In this document: in pieces, positions 48,101 through 61,728 of the stretch
Layout: each line of letters begins with the position of its first letter
Numbering within the stretch: the first letter of the stretch is position 1
Assembly: GCA_013398015.1 (NCBI GenBank)
Contig: VZRR01012433.1
Location: forward strand, 62,001 to 126,000
From: Oreocharis arfaki
Lineage: Eukaryota > Chordata > Aves > Passeriformes > Paramythiidae
DNA: 64,000 nucleotides
Reading direction: 5' to 3'
Notes under the pieces: model-generated
What the model was told of the DNA's origin: nothing
The model's database searches: none
The model's input: only the letters and a program-made list of their open reading frames with translations
Made by a program: the position numbers and the translations under genes

Positions 48101-50602
48101 TTCATTGGGGCATGCAAAGCAAATTTCTTCTTAGAAAAGTTGTCTCTAAAGCTGAAAGCTGCCTAGTTAGAAACAGTAGTTTGAGAGGTGCACTTTGTGT
48201 TTCTCACATGCCGGTTCTCCCCCATGGATCTGGTGAGCACAGCTCTGTCTCTGAGGGAGAAAAACCCACTGCAATGCAAGGTCTGAGGATGGTGCAGCAC
48301 AGCAAACACAGCCTGGCTTCTTGAGACCAATTTAGAACACAAAGAATGAGACTGAGACTTCAGAGCTGCAGCTTCCAGAAAGCATCATCATTAAAAAAAG
48401 CACACACATCCCCCCCCCAAAACAAACAAAAACCCCAACTGTCAATAAAAACCAAAACCACAACATTCCTCCCCCTCAATATTTCTGAAAATGAAACCCC
48501 GCCCTTTCCATAAAATATGTTATTTATTTAAAGGGGGAAAAAAAAGAAGAAGAAGGTATTTTCCATCAAAAGTCAGCACTGGCTGACTTTTCAGTAATCC
48601 TAGCACCAGACAAATTACAACATTCCTCAGTACAGCTTTCCAACCCAGTAATCCTACAAAGAACTGTGCAATCAGAATTGTAAATGCCCTGGGAACTAAG
48701 TTAATACCAGATGGTATCCAGCTATATTCATCATTATAATTTCCTAATATTATATTAACATTTACTAGTTTAGCACTTGAATCATGTAGCATGACACTGC
48801 TAAAATGTATGTCCTGAACTCAGTATCATGCAGAACAGTTTGCCCTCTCTCTCTTAGGCTGTCATTTCTGCAAGTTTTTAACAACCTTGATCTTTTAACA
48901 TTTTATGGCCTAACGAAAATGCAGACTTCCACATACAATATTATTTTGTCTTTTCAGTGACAATAACAGAATTAGATCAATCTATAGTTGCTTCTGCCTT
49001 TTCAGTAGATCCCACATTTTTAATACTATCAAGATGAAAGTATTGCTTTCTTTCAGACTAAGTAAAATAGGATGTAGGAGTTGAGTGTGCATTTTCTGCA
49101 TGGGGGAATTATCAGAGCTGTCAATTTCCTTATGTTGTTCTTCTCAATACTGCATTAGAAAAGCGCTGGAAATCTCCCAGTTGCATGACTCTCTCTTCTT
49201 CACATGCAAGTTCATGGCACTTAAGGTAAATATCTCTCATCCCAATTTCACATCAAGGCTAATTCACTAAGTTATATTTCTCTGAAAGGAGTTACAGTGA
49301 TAACCCCCTTTTACAGAGGAATTTGGCTTTTTCTTAATCATATCACATGTTTTCAAACTTCTTTGGTGAACATTTTCCTTAGAACAGGTCTACAATTTTT
49401 TTTTAGCATTCAGCTTTGTTTGGAGAGAAAAAGCATTTTTGTCTCCTGCCCTTCCCACCTTGTGCCTCCAGTGTGTGGATATAATCGATTCAAAGCTTGA
49501 AGAGCCGACCTAATCCCTTTTCTTCCAAGAAATGAGCCCTTTTCCAAAGCAGAAAAAGAATCAGCTCACCGAGCAGCATTTTCTTGGCTTTCAAATCACT
49601 AGGACAGTATTTTGGGCAGTTAAAGCATTTCTTTTTCACTGTGGTATGAAAGAGCTTGTGAATAAACACTGTCTAAGGCACACGTTCATTTAAGCTATAA
49701 GACAGTATCCAACATCCGTAGTGCACGGCGCACCCATTTCACTGTACATACATGGGAAATCTTCCATACAGTCTCTGCCAACAATATCTACACATTGTCA
49801 CCAGCAAAGCAGCAATACTGAGCATTTTCTACTTGAAATTAGGAGTAGTCCCTGTGAACACACAGGGGTGCCCCCTCTTTGACCTCCCACTTCACTCCAG
49901 GTATGCTACTCTCGCACAGCAACCTGCCCAGTCAGCGGCATTGTATTGAACGTCCATCATGTTAAGTCACTTCTTCATGTGATTCCTCATTTATCTGCAT
50001 ACCAAGACTACCCAAATGTACCATCAACATCAGAAAACACTTTGAAACAATTACCCAGTGTTGTGCTCTAGGACATAAGTTGTTTAATTACAGCTCAGCA
50101 GAAGACTTACTGAAGATGATCATGGGAGTACGTGATCATCGTTGTTATCTGTTTACAGCACAGGTCTTAACCATTTCACTACTATTTCTGATTCTGCCCA
50201 CTGCTGGAAACCAGCTGGGCTTTGGATTTGATCCAATCTGGCCATTCCTGGGAGCCAGTGTACTTGGATAAACTGTGACCCAGCCCAGTTAGCCCAGTTA
50301 GAGCATAACGGGATTTGTAGTCTCATTAGAAATGCCATTGTTCCTCCTTCAATCATCGTTCTACCCTTTGACTCTCTTATTCCCAGCATGAAACTAAGAG
50401 GCACATAAGTGATACCACTGTGCACAGAACTGGCACGTGAAGCAAACGTGTGCTCTGCCAGCCTGATAACCCACGGGTCAGCTCCTCTGCTGGGCTACAC
50501 TGCTGTGCTGCTCGGGATGGCAAATTACCTGGGTGATGATGCGACTCTGTAATGCTATCTCTGAAAGAAGATGCATAATTTAACCCCACAAAGACCATTT
50601 CA
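45151..50602. other. Non-coding sequence, no gene seen
   Basis: Short frames only. 48410-48460 contains C9 followed by A/C-rich simple sequence. The segment 46360-46620 is somewhat G/C-richer and frames overlap there. A weak MIR-core-like word (ACCCCCTTTTACAGAGGAA, near 49303) is too short to call. An 8-bp stem with a 10-base loop lies at 50115-50140. Confidence 0.5.
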
Positions 50603-50700
50603 GGGCTGGACGATACTCCTGTGATCACCCAGTCCGATGTATTACAGATCATCTCACTTGGTGACTCTTCGATCATGGGGAAACAATGCACAGAAGATGG
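50603..50700 (-). mobile_element. Ancient CR1-family 3'-end relic (minus strand)
   Basis: GGCTGGACGATACTCCTGTG, then ATCACCCAGTCCGATGTATTACAG and CACTTGGTGACTCTTCGATC. These follow the order of the old CR1 3' end in reverse complement (CTGGA..ATC..GTCATCTAGTC, then TGACCTCCTGTATAACA, then CACCCAGTGATTCCTGCATC). Only about 100 bp is recognisable. Confidence 0.45.
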
Positions 50701-51590
50701 CTTTGAAATCATGCAGCACTTTCTAAAACATCGTTCTCAAACCCACCAGTAATTAAAAAGAAAATTGACAAAAGAGCATGACCTCAATTTTTTCTCTGAA
50801 ATGGGGTTATCAATAATGCATTATTTGTTTTAAGAGAATGGATGCAAAAGTACACAGGTAAATGGCTACAGTAATTTACTCTGCTTCCTTATTGCAAAGC
50901 AGGCTAAATCTACTTTTTAAGGTTTTTTTCCTGCAAGCAAGCATCTTTGCTATTGTGCCTACTATGCATTATCTTGGGGAGTTTAGCTCAATCTCCTTTG
51001 ACATAAGGAAGTGCGTAGGCTGCAGTACATACCCCTACATTTTAAGGAGAATTTTTCCAGTTCCGTGCTGACATTATGAGATATCAATGGCAGCATTTTC
51101 AGCATGTCCATGCAGCCTAGGAGCCTAACTACCACTGTCAAAACTGAAGTTGGTGGATAGGTGCTTCAAGATCAAAGTAATTAAATTGCAAGGGTGCCAT
51201 CTTAGCTCGACTGCCACTTCAAAGTACAACAACAGGTGGAGAATCAACAAACTCGACAGGAACCTGGAGTCTTAGAGTGCCCCAAGATCCATCCAAGCAT
51301 GATGTCTGTGAGGATCTAAAAATGAGAATAGCTCTAAAAATGGCACACTTAGCACCCAAAATTTCTTAGCAATTCCACAAAAAGTTTGTTCCAGAAACCA
51401 CTGGACATCAGACATTTCAGTCTGCAGCCTCATTGGCACGGATAGCATTGGCAATAGCTGGATATGATGTCATAGCCGTATTTTATTGCCCTCTTGCATG
51501 CAATATATTTCTGGTCTGGTAAAATAAACAAAGAATTTAACAGAGCAAAATCATCCCTGCGATGATAGACCACATATATTAAGAGCATAC

Positions 51591-51783
51591 CAAGTTTGCA
51601 CAGTCAATGTCTTCTTCATCTTCAATTTCACCTCCAAAAGACTTCTGAGATTCTCTACCTCTGAATCAGGCACCTTTTGTAGCACGGTGGAAGATGACCA
51701 CCTTTCCTCATTCAAATCCATCAGGCACTCCCTGGAACAGCACTTAGCCTTGCTCACCATTATTCTGGATCCCTAAATTCTAC
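51591..51783 (-). other. Exon-like segment with well-placed ATG, minus strand
   Basis: On the minus strand an acceptor-like TTCTGTGTTTGCCCAG ends at 51784. Twenty-three bases later comes AATAATGG, an ATG in good context (A at -3, G at +4; ATG at 51758-51760). The frame stays open for 69 codons to 51551, with a possible donor (CTTG then GTATGC) at codon 57. The peptide has no low-complexity bias: it begins MVSKAKCCSRECLMDLNEER, and residues 34-50 (EVENLRSLLEVKLKMKK) would form an amphipathic, charged helix. There is an in-frame TAG just upstream, so it could only be an initiating exon. No family is recognised. Confidence 0.22.
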
Positions 51784-54700
51784 CTGGGCAAACACAGAAC
51801 ATGAAAGTTTGTTAAAAATTAGAAGAAAAGAAAACTTGGTGGAAGCTGGTAGCAGACTTGCCCTGACAAGGGTAACAAATTCTGAATCAAATTTCTGTAG
51901 CATGAGCCTGTCTTAAGAGTGGCAGGTACTTCCTCCAACAGAGCAAAGTTTTTTTTCTATTTCTCTTGCTGTCTTTCACTAGCATAAGAAAACCCCACCC
52001 CAGGCACTAATTTGGCTGGAGGACAACAGAAGAACCAGCTGGATAACCTACTCTTGATGACATTCACTGATACACAAGACCAAGGTTTCAGTCCCTATTC
52101 TCCTGCACATCTGGTGAGTAACTCGAAGAGATCAGATAAGAGTAGAGGGGTTAATTAAGAAGTAGCAATTTGTATTATATACCAGCATGATCCACAGTCC
52201 ACTAAAATCGATGGAAAGGATCCCTGTAGTTAATTCAAATTAATTAACCCAACTCTGACTCTTGAGTGCGGTATGCAGTAAACTGGAAACCAGAAACAGA
52301 GTTATATTTTGAATCACTTTCTGTGAGTGGTTAAAAAGTCTATATGGTCAGTACATATAAAATAGTATTTTCTACATGTTCTTAGAGTCATGTGTCCCTT
52401 TACATGCTAAATTCCTGCTGAAATCCCCTAAGCAATTAATATAAGCCACTGTCCTTTGCAAAGCAATTAAAAATATACATGCCTCTTTTCTTTTGGAGAT
52501 GGATATACTTCGCTGAAAAAAAATCTCATCAAATAATGTCTGTAGTAACAGGAAAGGGAAAGCAGAACTTAAACTTGCCACTTTGAAAAAATATTCTTCG
52601 AATGTGCAATTTCAAAATAGCGCAGCAGTATCTAAACATAAAGCAGCCACGAGCATGAATAGTGTGGCTCAAAATGTGTTTTCCCTGCTAACTAAAGAAT
52701 CCTGATCTGTACACTAAATTGCTGAAATGATGCTTATAATTCATAACCAAGTGATAAGAGCTAATAGCATCAAGCTGAGTCTTGCTCTCAGCAAGGGCTC
52801 TCAGTCTGCTCCTGTTCCACAGCAGAGTTGCTTCTGATCACAGTTACTCCTACTGCCCATCCTTTCCCCTTAAAACCTCCAAGCCCTTCCACCCTAGGTG
52901 ATCAAAACTTTATTCTCCACCAAAAAAATCACTACTGAAAAGAATACAAACTATACTGTTGCATCCTATGAAATGGTGCAGGGAATCAAAACTTCTAGTT
53001 TAGAACTGCTGAGACGACTTCCTTAAGCGTGGGCACAGTTTGGGATTATCCACCAGATTTCCCAGCCTGTCAGAGACAAGGTGTGCACTAGACTGGGGAC
53101 AAGCCATGCACGGCCTGACTGTCAAAGCCAGCAGTCCTGCATCTGCCTTTTAACTCAGTGGTAATATTGGTAAATTGGTAAATAGATTTTGCAAAGTATC
53201 GAGCAACAAACAACTTGAGGAGGTTTATCTTTAAATATCCAGAGCTTGTGGCTGAAATTAACTCTCAGAGGAGAGAGGAAGACAGACACAATACAAAGGA
53301 TCTGGATATTTGGTAAAACCAAAGTGGTCGGTTGAAAAGACAGTTTTCATTAACTCACCCTAGTAAACAAAATTCCACCAAAACTGGCTCAGCACCCTGC
53401 TTTTTGTCAGGCTACTACAGAAACCAGAACTTTCTGTATATGCAGCCTTTGAGTGGCCCTCTCCCAGGACCAAGAAATTCAGCCTCTGGGAGTTTCTAGA
53501 GATCTGTGCAGTTAATAAACATATTATCTCTATAAACACTATGTCTATGTCTTTTAAAGGATATTGTGGAGGCAAGCATTGTTTTCGTATTTTTTTTCCT
53601 TTAACAAATACCACACAGTGGGAAAAACACTATGGAGGCTTTACATCCAAATCAATGAGCAGTTATTACCTCCCCAAGGTCATTCTGACAGTTTTATTAT
53701 CGGTGACACAGGAGCAAATGTTGCAGAAGCAATGTGGCAAAAGCACCTATGTATTATGCTTCTGCGCATGGTCTGAAGCTAAATTACTTTGGATATTGTG
53801 CCAGTGATAGTTCTGATAATACATTTTAAGACCAGACACGGGTCATGTCACATCCATGGATTATGTATGGAACTGTCAAAATTTCCAGAAAACCTTCTGC
53901 TGCTTTGTGTGCACATCTGTGTACTGGTAGCCAAGTCTGCAATATTATTTATAATTAAAAAGTGCCAACAAGTATAAACATGGGAAAACATTTAGGATTT
54001 AGTCTTGCACATATTGAATAGCAACATACATTGACTTCTAGCTGATCATGACAGACCTTAAACATATGTACACTTTACATCTTGAAAAGCATAAAATAGG
54101 GAAGGCAAAAATGAAAGGGAGTGTGTATAATCCAGTACATACAGAGACAACGCAAGGTTCCTCCTATCCCATGAGGTCTTGACAAAATTTTCTTAGAGCA
54201 GATCACAAAACGCTGCACTAGTTGGCTTTCCAGCCCTAGCCTGGCAATTCCTTCTGTGGATGAGGTGTTCCACTGTCTCCCTTGTACGTATACACACAGA
54301 CTGTGCTTGGGCTTGCAAACACACCAACTCCAAGCTTCACACGTTTCTTTTGAGAGGCATGCCCAAAGCAGATGGAAATATATCCACGAGCACTACAAGC
54401 AGTTTTATGGGGAAATAAGCTGCTGGAGTTGAGCTGGGTTGATCTCTGCTGTTAAAGGAAGTAGCGGCTGTTTTGCTTCTCTCAGCAAGTAGCAGAGATG
54501 TCTGATAGAGGGGAGATCCTGCTCTGGGAACAACTGAAAAACACTGAGATTTTCTCCCAGCTCTTGCCTCCATATAACTTTCTCTACACAGCACTTTCTC
54601 CAAAGAACACTGTTATGTTTCTCCAGCTGTGCTCTAGTGCCTATAAAGGCAGGAAGCAACTAGGAAGGTGTTTTTAGCACACAGAAAAACATAAGCTTTG

Positions 54701-55260
54701 ACAACTCTTGTCTTGAAAAACAATAGCTCCCTTCCTTTGCAAATTAATTTTAATAACTGTGGCTAGTTTTCTGTGAGTTGAGTAGTTTTGCATGAACACA
54801 CACAATTAAATTAATATGCAAATGCTCCCATTCCTCTGAGAATGCTGAAGCGTTCTTTACAGCGTGTGAGACAAGGAAAAGGAAAAGAAAAAAAAATAGG
54901 AGGCCCCAAAAGAGTCTTGTTTAGGAGGATGGGATGTCTTTTCTTTGGCTAAGCCACTGAAAGGGGATTCAAGCCTGACTGAAACAATGCTTGTTGATGA
55001 AGCAGAAATAAAGAAGGAAGAGGAGCCTTTAGAGATAAAGGAAAGAGGAAAAGACTGGAGCATCCCAAGTTGTTAAAAACTGACCTCAGCAAGTCTAAAT
55101 CTTCACAAAGGTGGCATTTACTATGTCGGGCCACACAAAGGTTCCCATTCTTCCCTTGCATGTTTGGACCCCCTTCCTTCTCCAGCCATGTTTGAGCAAG
55201 GGCCTCAGACAATTAGCACAGCCCCTGGCCCTTCACCCTTTGGCTGTCAATCACCTCCCC
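51784..55260. other. Non-coding sequence, no gene seen
   Basis: AT-rich unique sequence with short frames. No CR1 or LTR sequence is clearly recognisable. A weak hint of CR1-like text near 54220-54280 is not annotated. Confidence 0.5.
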
Positions 55261-55440
55261 AAGCAGATGGCAGCAGAACAAGGAAAGATGGTTTCCAAGC
55301 GGCTTTGCCCTTCGGCTCATCTCTATGCGCCGGGCCCCTGGGAATGGCAGCCTGGCGGGGAGGGTGTGGGATCCCTGAGAGCAGACACCGCTGCTACCCG
55401 GGCACGGCTGCATCCAGGCACGGCTCTTTGTGCAGCTGGA
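55261..55440. promoter_or_regulatory. GC-rich patch with moderate CpG content
   Basis: By hand count these 180 bases hold 51 C, 62 G and 9 CpG: 63% G+C with an observed/expected CpG ratio of about 0.5. Overlapping frames on both strands (for example 55111-55446 and 55164-55514 plus) follow from low stop density. It falls short of island criteria, but stands out from AT-rich surroundings and could be a regulatory element or a non-coding first exon. Confidence 0.25.
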
Positions 55441-58400
55441 GCATGAGAGTGGGAGCATGGACAGGCTTCCCAGGAGTCTCCGTCCTCAGCCACAAAAGAC
55501 CCTCTGGAAGCTGAGGGGCCAGAACAACTCAAGAGTCACTAGAAGTTATTATGGAAAATGCAACCTTTTCACTTGGGCTTGCTGGCTTTGTAGGCTTAGA
55601 CAAAAACAACTGCTAACCAGACGGCAGCTATATCACAGGAGAGAGTGCATGTGTGACAGAAAGACGGATTAGAAAAGACTGGGAACATGGAGGCAAATAG
55701 ATAGGGATGTGGATCACCAGGGAAGGGAGGCAAAGAAATGGGACACAAAGGTGGCCCTGTGCTGCTGCTGCTATTCTCAGCACAGCGCCTGTGTCTAACC
55801 TCTCGTACCAGATTTAAAGGGATGGACACCACTGGCTACACTGCAGTGGGACCAGGTGTGAAGCCAGGCCGGGGGACCAGGAAGGAGGACGCAACTCCCA
55901 CTTCCTCTCCCACAGGCCTATCCCAGCCTGGGAACAAAAGAGAGGGAAGGATTGTTGTATGTGCGTGAGCACCAGTGCAAATACAGCCTGGTAGGCAGGG
56001 AAGCTCTTCACCCTTATCTGAACAGCAATCGAAAAGCAAGTGGAGAAGGAAGAAAAGCCTGTTTTGAGATAGGGTGAGCCAGCCTAAGTTTGAGATTGAC
56101 TGGGAATGGCATGGCCCTGATCTGAAACTACAAACCCTCTAGAGATGAGTGTTCAGCACGTCCCACAGGATAAAGAGGGTAATTCTGCTTGCCCTTCTTG
56201 GCCATGAAGGGAAACAAAGGGGATGGAATGCCCCCATATTTGGTTGCATGGCATTTTCTCCTTAACCCTTGACTTGCACAAGATATGGAAGGTCAGTGGT
56301 CTGAAACAAGCACAGACATGTGACAAGAAGGGAGGAAGCAGGGCTACATGCCCTTCACCCACCCAGCACGGCTCAGGCAGCAGGGTGACACAAGGAGGAT
56401 GACATGCAGGGGTAATCGCCACTCACGAGGAGCCGTGACATTTAGCATGTTGTCACTTTCTCTGTTTACTTTTCACACTGTCTTTTCAAGCATGAGAGTG
56501 CTGTGAAGGAAGGGAACTCAAATCCATCTAGAAGAATCTGACAGTCTAGGTTAGTAGCTGCAGAAACAAGTGTTTTGCTAGGAACTGTACCCATTTCTTA
56601 AAATCTCAAACATAAATGCAGAGAGAGGATGCAATTTATAAATGCCTTCTTCTGCTGCTGATGTGAACCTGCTGTCCCTCATTCTGATGAGTCCAACACA
56701 TCTGAGAATGAACATAAAAAGCTTCCCTCTCCCCCTAAAATTCTACAACTGGTTAGAACCTACTTGAGATTTTAATAAGAAGGATCCAATTTGGTTTTTA
56801 TTTACCTTCTGGTTTAAAGTCTTTATGAAACAAATTGGTATGCAGCTTTGCCAGCAAAAAATTAAATCATTACATAAATTAATCAACAAATAAAGTGAAC
56901 AAAAATAAACAAATGCTTTGAAAAAAATTTCTGACACTTCCAAAATCCCCTGCTCCCAAGAGCTGGCATAGTAAGGAGTGCACCAGACTGCCATGCTCTG
57001 AGAAACAATAGCAAAATTTATTAGGGCTTTATGCATTGTTGTTGCCTTTCTGCTGTTATTACTGAGTCCATTCTACCTTTCTCCTTCCATGCTGTGCACA
57101 CATTGTCTGCTAGTAAGTACCAGGTAAACAGGAGAAGGGTATCATTTGTTGTAGTCACAGACTAAGGCTGCAGCACATACAAATTAAAAAGGTAAAGACA
57201 GTCTATGCACTAGAAGGATCAGACATCAAAGAGGTGGGTAAGGAAACTTGCAGAAACAGTGAAACCATTCCTTGGCCTCGAGGGTCTAGGTTTTGATGGC
57301 AGAGGTGATGCCCTTAATTTTAATCTCTTTGAGGAACACAAAAGGAAGAAGGATTTATGACTCAAATAAAGAAATTACTATAAATAAAATATCTCTCTGC
57401 CCTACAGTGAAAAATGCCTGGCCCGGAGTTTTACTGTGTTTTTGTTTAACCTCCTCACACAAGGCAATGGGGAGGAACAGGGGAAGCCTCACCTCCATAT
57501 CGGCAGCAGCAGGCAAACACAGGCCACAAGCATGAGCTCAGCTCTTATTTTGAGTGAGCTCTGAAGTCCCAAAGGAATCTTCAGGCACAAACACAAGTTT
57601 TTTAATATGGATGTGCAGGTACTACCAATATTACTTCACGGGCACTGAGGTCCCCGCTGCCCAAGACCAAATATTCCACCAAACCGCTGAGACTGAAGTA
57701 AATTGCTGGGAAATACACTATTTTCTTCCTCTTCTCAAAGTCTACTTTCCAGGGAGGTTTGTGCCAAGAGCTGAAAACCAAGAATCTAATTTAAGTATAA
57801 CTCCCTTTGTTGAGGAAGAACTGCCTGGAGATGCAACAGAGATGCAGCTCTCAGGGGTGCTCTATCTTCTCACACAAACATGTAAAACACAAGCTATGGT
57901 GTAGGCTCTGCTCCCCAGTTGTATATCAGACATAGTAACTCACTACTTCATGTGTTTACAGTTAGCCGCAAGCTTAAGTGCTCAATGAACTAAGACAGGA
58001 GCTCCTGCTATTATTTAAATACATTTTAAATATATTTCAGCCTGTTTGCTCCCTTTTATGATCACTGACTGTTTTTCACTGGATACCCTCTAATTTTACA
58101 TGGCTGTGTCTGTACATCAATCACCTGCGGAGGAGTAGTTAGTCAGTTTGAGAAGCTTTAGACCTTTGTAATTCAGCCTGTTACTGAGAAGCATTTATTT
58201 TTCTGCTCTGAAAATGTGAATATCTTAGAAATTAAAAGCTGTGACCTGAGTGTGGTGATTTCACAGAGAAATAAAACCTGCAATAACAGACAAACTGAGA
58301 TATTCCTAGAATGGCTTTCTAAAAGCAAATACTTCCTGTGAGGGCAGTGGTAACAATCTGTAGTGGATAAAAGCACATTACTATTACACAGAACTGTAGC

Positions 58401-61400
58401 TACTTATGACAAATCTCAAAGAGCATGTGAGGATGAAGTCAATTGATTCAGAGCTGTTTGCATCTATGCAATCTCCAGGTACTGAAATCTTGACTCCACA
58501 CTGGCCTGGGGAAGCTGCTCATTCATCTTTATGGATGAAATAAGGAGCAAGACAGTGACACAATGAGAAAGGACAGACGGGTAAAGCATAACCATGGCTG
58601 TGTGGCACAACAAAGAACATAATAAAAGTACTACACGGGGAATAATCAAGGTAGGTTAATTCAGCAACATGTGGGATTTAGACTTGAATTTTCAGAATCT
58701 TGGATGATTTAAATACACATCTTCTGCTGTGTCTGAAGGAGAAGTGGGGTCTGCTTGATAGTCAGTCTTCTGGATTTCTTACAAAATGTCCTTTCACAAC
58801 AGGTGGAGGCAGTAAAAAGACAGCTAAATTACAGATATGCCAGGATCTCTTTGTACTTCTTTTCTGACACTCAGAAAATGGAAAATGCAAAAAACCTCAT
58901 AATACTTGAGCCATAACACTTGTGAGAAGAGATGGAGCCAGTGTGCCTGAGAGCTTGCATGGCAAAGGGTACAAATACAGAATTACAGAAATGCGATGGG
59001 CATTGTATGGTCTTGGTAATGTGTGTAGAACAGGAGAAAGGAAGAAAAATTTGCTCTTCCTTTTCCTTGCCAATGCTGGCCTCAGCTGCACCAGATCAGG
59101 TATCAGCCAGCTTCCAGGCCTCTCACACCCAGCCCAGCAGCTTGGCCAGGCTTCTGCCTGCATGGTTTCTTCCTCACACAGTGAGGATGTCTGGGCAGAG
59201 ACAGCACAGTCCAGGGCAAGGCAAGAAAGCAGCTGGGAGGAGGATCCAGCAGTAACAAACCTGGTTCGGTGTCTGTTCCTCAAGCAGTGGCATCAAGGAC
59301 AGCGATGCTGGAGACTTGCTCTGCCAAAGCTCCACCTCTCTCATCTGGATGAAGATGCAGATCCCCATGCAAGACCCAAGATACACATGATCGTCTGTAA
59401 CCACCACTGGCGTTTCAAGGCTGAGGCAACATTGCCTGCATTAGCTCTCTTGCCATGTGTGTCTTACTTCATTTGCTTTTTCCCGAACGTTTTATCACTA
59501 TCTCCAGCAATCATTCCTAAAATAAACCAAACCTAGAGACTTCCTGGGATTAGGACACATTATGCAGGTCCTGAACACACAGTCCTGAGCAACCTTACTT
59601 CATGTCAGGAGGAAATATAGAAGGCAGTCTCGGTCTGCACTCACAGTGACTGACTATGAACAGATCTACGACAAAGCATTTCAACCCTATTTGAAGAGCC
59701 ATGTTGGTTTAATGCAGTGTTAGTTTAATGCATGAAAGAAGGTCAGGATAGGGAAGATGAGAGCAGTGAAATCACCATGACTCAGCTAGGAAAGGCATAT
59801 TTGGATTTTTATAGTAAGGGAATGTTCTTATCTTAACCAGCAATCAAGGACAACCAACGAAAATACTTACATTTCAGCATGGGGTTTTCCCCTGACAATA
59901 CATAAAGTTAAAAACAGTTGTTGGAATTAAAATCATTCAGTGACAACTGTGAAGAAATCATGCAAATCTTTCATGAGCAGCAGGGAGCAAAAACACGATA
60001 AACCATGCAAAGTCCTCTTTGAACAGGCATTTTGGCATTTTATGAAACAGAGACAGCCCAGTTGTTCTGCAATGGAGACTTATTTCTTATTACAGAAAGA
60101 CTTCAATTTTTCAAGGCAATTTTGAACTTCCCATCTCAGACACATGAAAAGCAAGCCAACTTGAGATGTACGTTAAAATGCATAACTGACTGCAGCTCCA
60201 GCCAGAGTTTATTGTCTATAGCAATAAAATCATGGTCCTCAAAAAACACACACTTTTCTAACGTACTCAAAAATAACCAGACCAGGCCCTGCTTTCCAAC
60301 CTCTCCCTGAAGGATCCATGAATGTCCAGCTGTGCTATCACACACCTCCAGGGCTGCCCTCCTAATGAGAAATCTAGGTCCTGTCATTTTTGTCGTTCCC
60401 TCAACTCCAGCAGCATCCATGAGAGGAAGCCAGCAGGGACTGCCCTGCTGTCTAAGCACCCACAGTACCTTGAACTCTTCCAAGCAAAAGCAAAGAGCTG
60501 TGTGGTCCAGCTGAGAACACAACGGGGAAGTAGAAGACAGAAATCCTTCTTTCTTCAAGATGGAGCAAGTCCCAGATGAGATTCTCATGAGACATGTTCT
60601 TCCCACGAAACCTGTGGTCATCTTTGTCCAATCTCAATGTGCTTGACTACTCTCTCAAGCTTCAAGAGTGACTCATAGGTGGAGAAACTCTCAGCTTCTC
60701 TCTAAAGCCCAAGACCAGCTGAATCCCCCCCGCCATCTACCCCAATAAATCCAGCCACGGCTATGGCATCTGATTGTTGCCAGAGAAGCACAGATGCTGT
60801 AAAAGGCAGGAAATTTTGATGTGAGATTAAGTTGTTGATATGTTATTAGCACAATACATCACACATATCAGAGTAAGACAGAAGACAAGCCAAAAGGAAG
60901 AAGACTGATTTATAACCTGGTCAAAAAACTCTGTTTGTTTTCATCAACTCAATACTCCCAAAGTTCTCATGGTGGAGGTTAGAGAATATCCGTATCAGCA
61001 AACTGCTGGGGTGTTGCTCAACCAGGTGGTGCCATGCAGCAAATAAACCATATCTCCTGATAGCAACGTGAGCCCCAGATAATCACAAGAAATCTTTCTG
61101 ATTGCCCATTCTCATTCATTTGGGAACAAAATGGGATCTTTAACCCAGTGGTAAAACCTGGCAGAGCGGAAACCTTCAAAGCAGAAAATGCGTCAACCCC
61201 TTCTCCCCTGAGTGGGGATCCATAGCAATGTTTGAAGGCAACACACCCTCGTTCCTGCCTGGGGAATGCCTACCACAGTCTTAAGCTCACTTGGTATCAG
61301 ACAGTCCAGCTGCTACATGAGCCAGGCTTCATTTCAATGCAAGAACAGCTCTTCTGGAAATGACAGATTGCCTTGATTTAAACACCGCTGTTCCCAGGTG

Positions 61401-61622
61401 CAATAAGCTTCATGTTGAAAGCATTTAATGCTAAAATTACAGTGAATATTCAGGGCACTGCTGTGAATTATGGCAAAATAGTATTTGATACATCACAAAA
61501 ATAAATCCATGAGTGCATGCTTTCCTTCTAATTTTTTTTTAATAAGTTAAGGATTTTGCACATTTAAAATCTTAAATATATAATCTGTGTGTATATATCT
61601 AAGCCACACCTTTCTGTTTGTG
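55441..61622. other. Non-coding sequence, no gene seen
   Basis: Contains the second-longest frame of the window (58922-59536 plus, 204 codons), which matches no family and overlaps a 128-codon antisense frame. The rest is unique sequence with an imperfect TTTAATGCA duplication near 59707-59732. No repeat family is recognised. Confidence 0.5.
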
Positions 61623-61672
61623 GTCATACACATATGTACATACATAAACCTCACATGCATAAAGACATACAG
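61623..61672. repeat. Degenerate (CATA)n tract
   Basis: TCATACACATATGTACATAC then ATAAACC, CACATGCATAAAGACATACA: interrupted CATA/TACA units, preceded by a TGTGTATATAT stretch at 61587-61600. Confidence 0.7.
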
Positions 61673-61706
61673 GGCTATAGATTTACTTATGTTGATGCAT
61701 CAGATG

Positions 61707-61728
61707 TGCATGGAATTTGCATGGAATT
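61707..61728. repeat. 11-bp perfect tandem duplication
   Basis: TGCATGGAATT is repeated directly (61707-61717, 61718-61728), a small slippage duplication in unique sequence. Confidence 0.95.

Noticed and set aside
58922..59536. 204-codon plus-strand open frame
   Set aside because: It overlaps a 128-codon antisense frame in low-stop sequence, has no family resemblance and no splice or promoter support. Probably chance.
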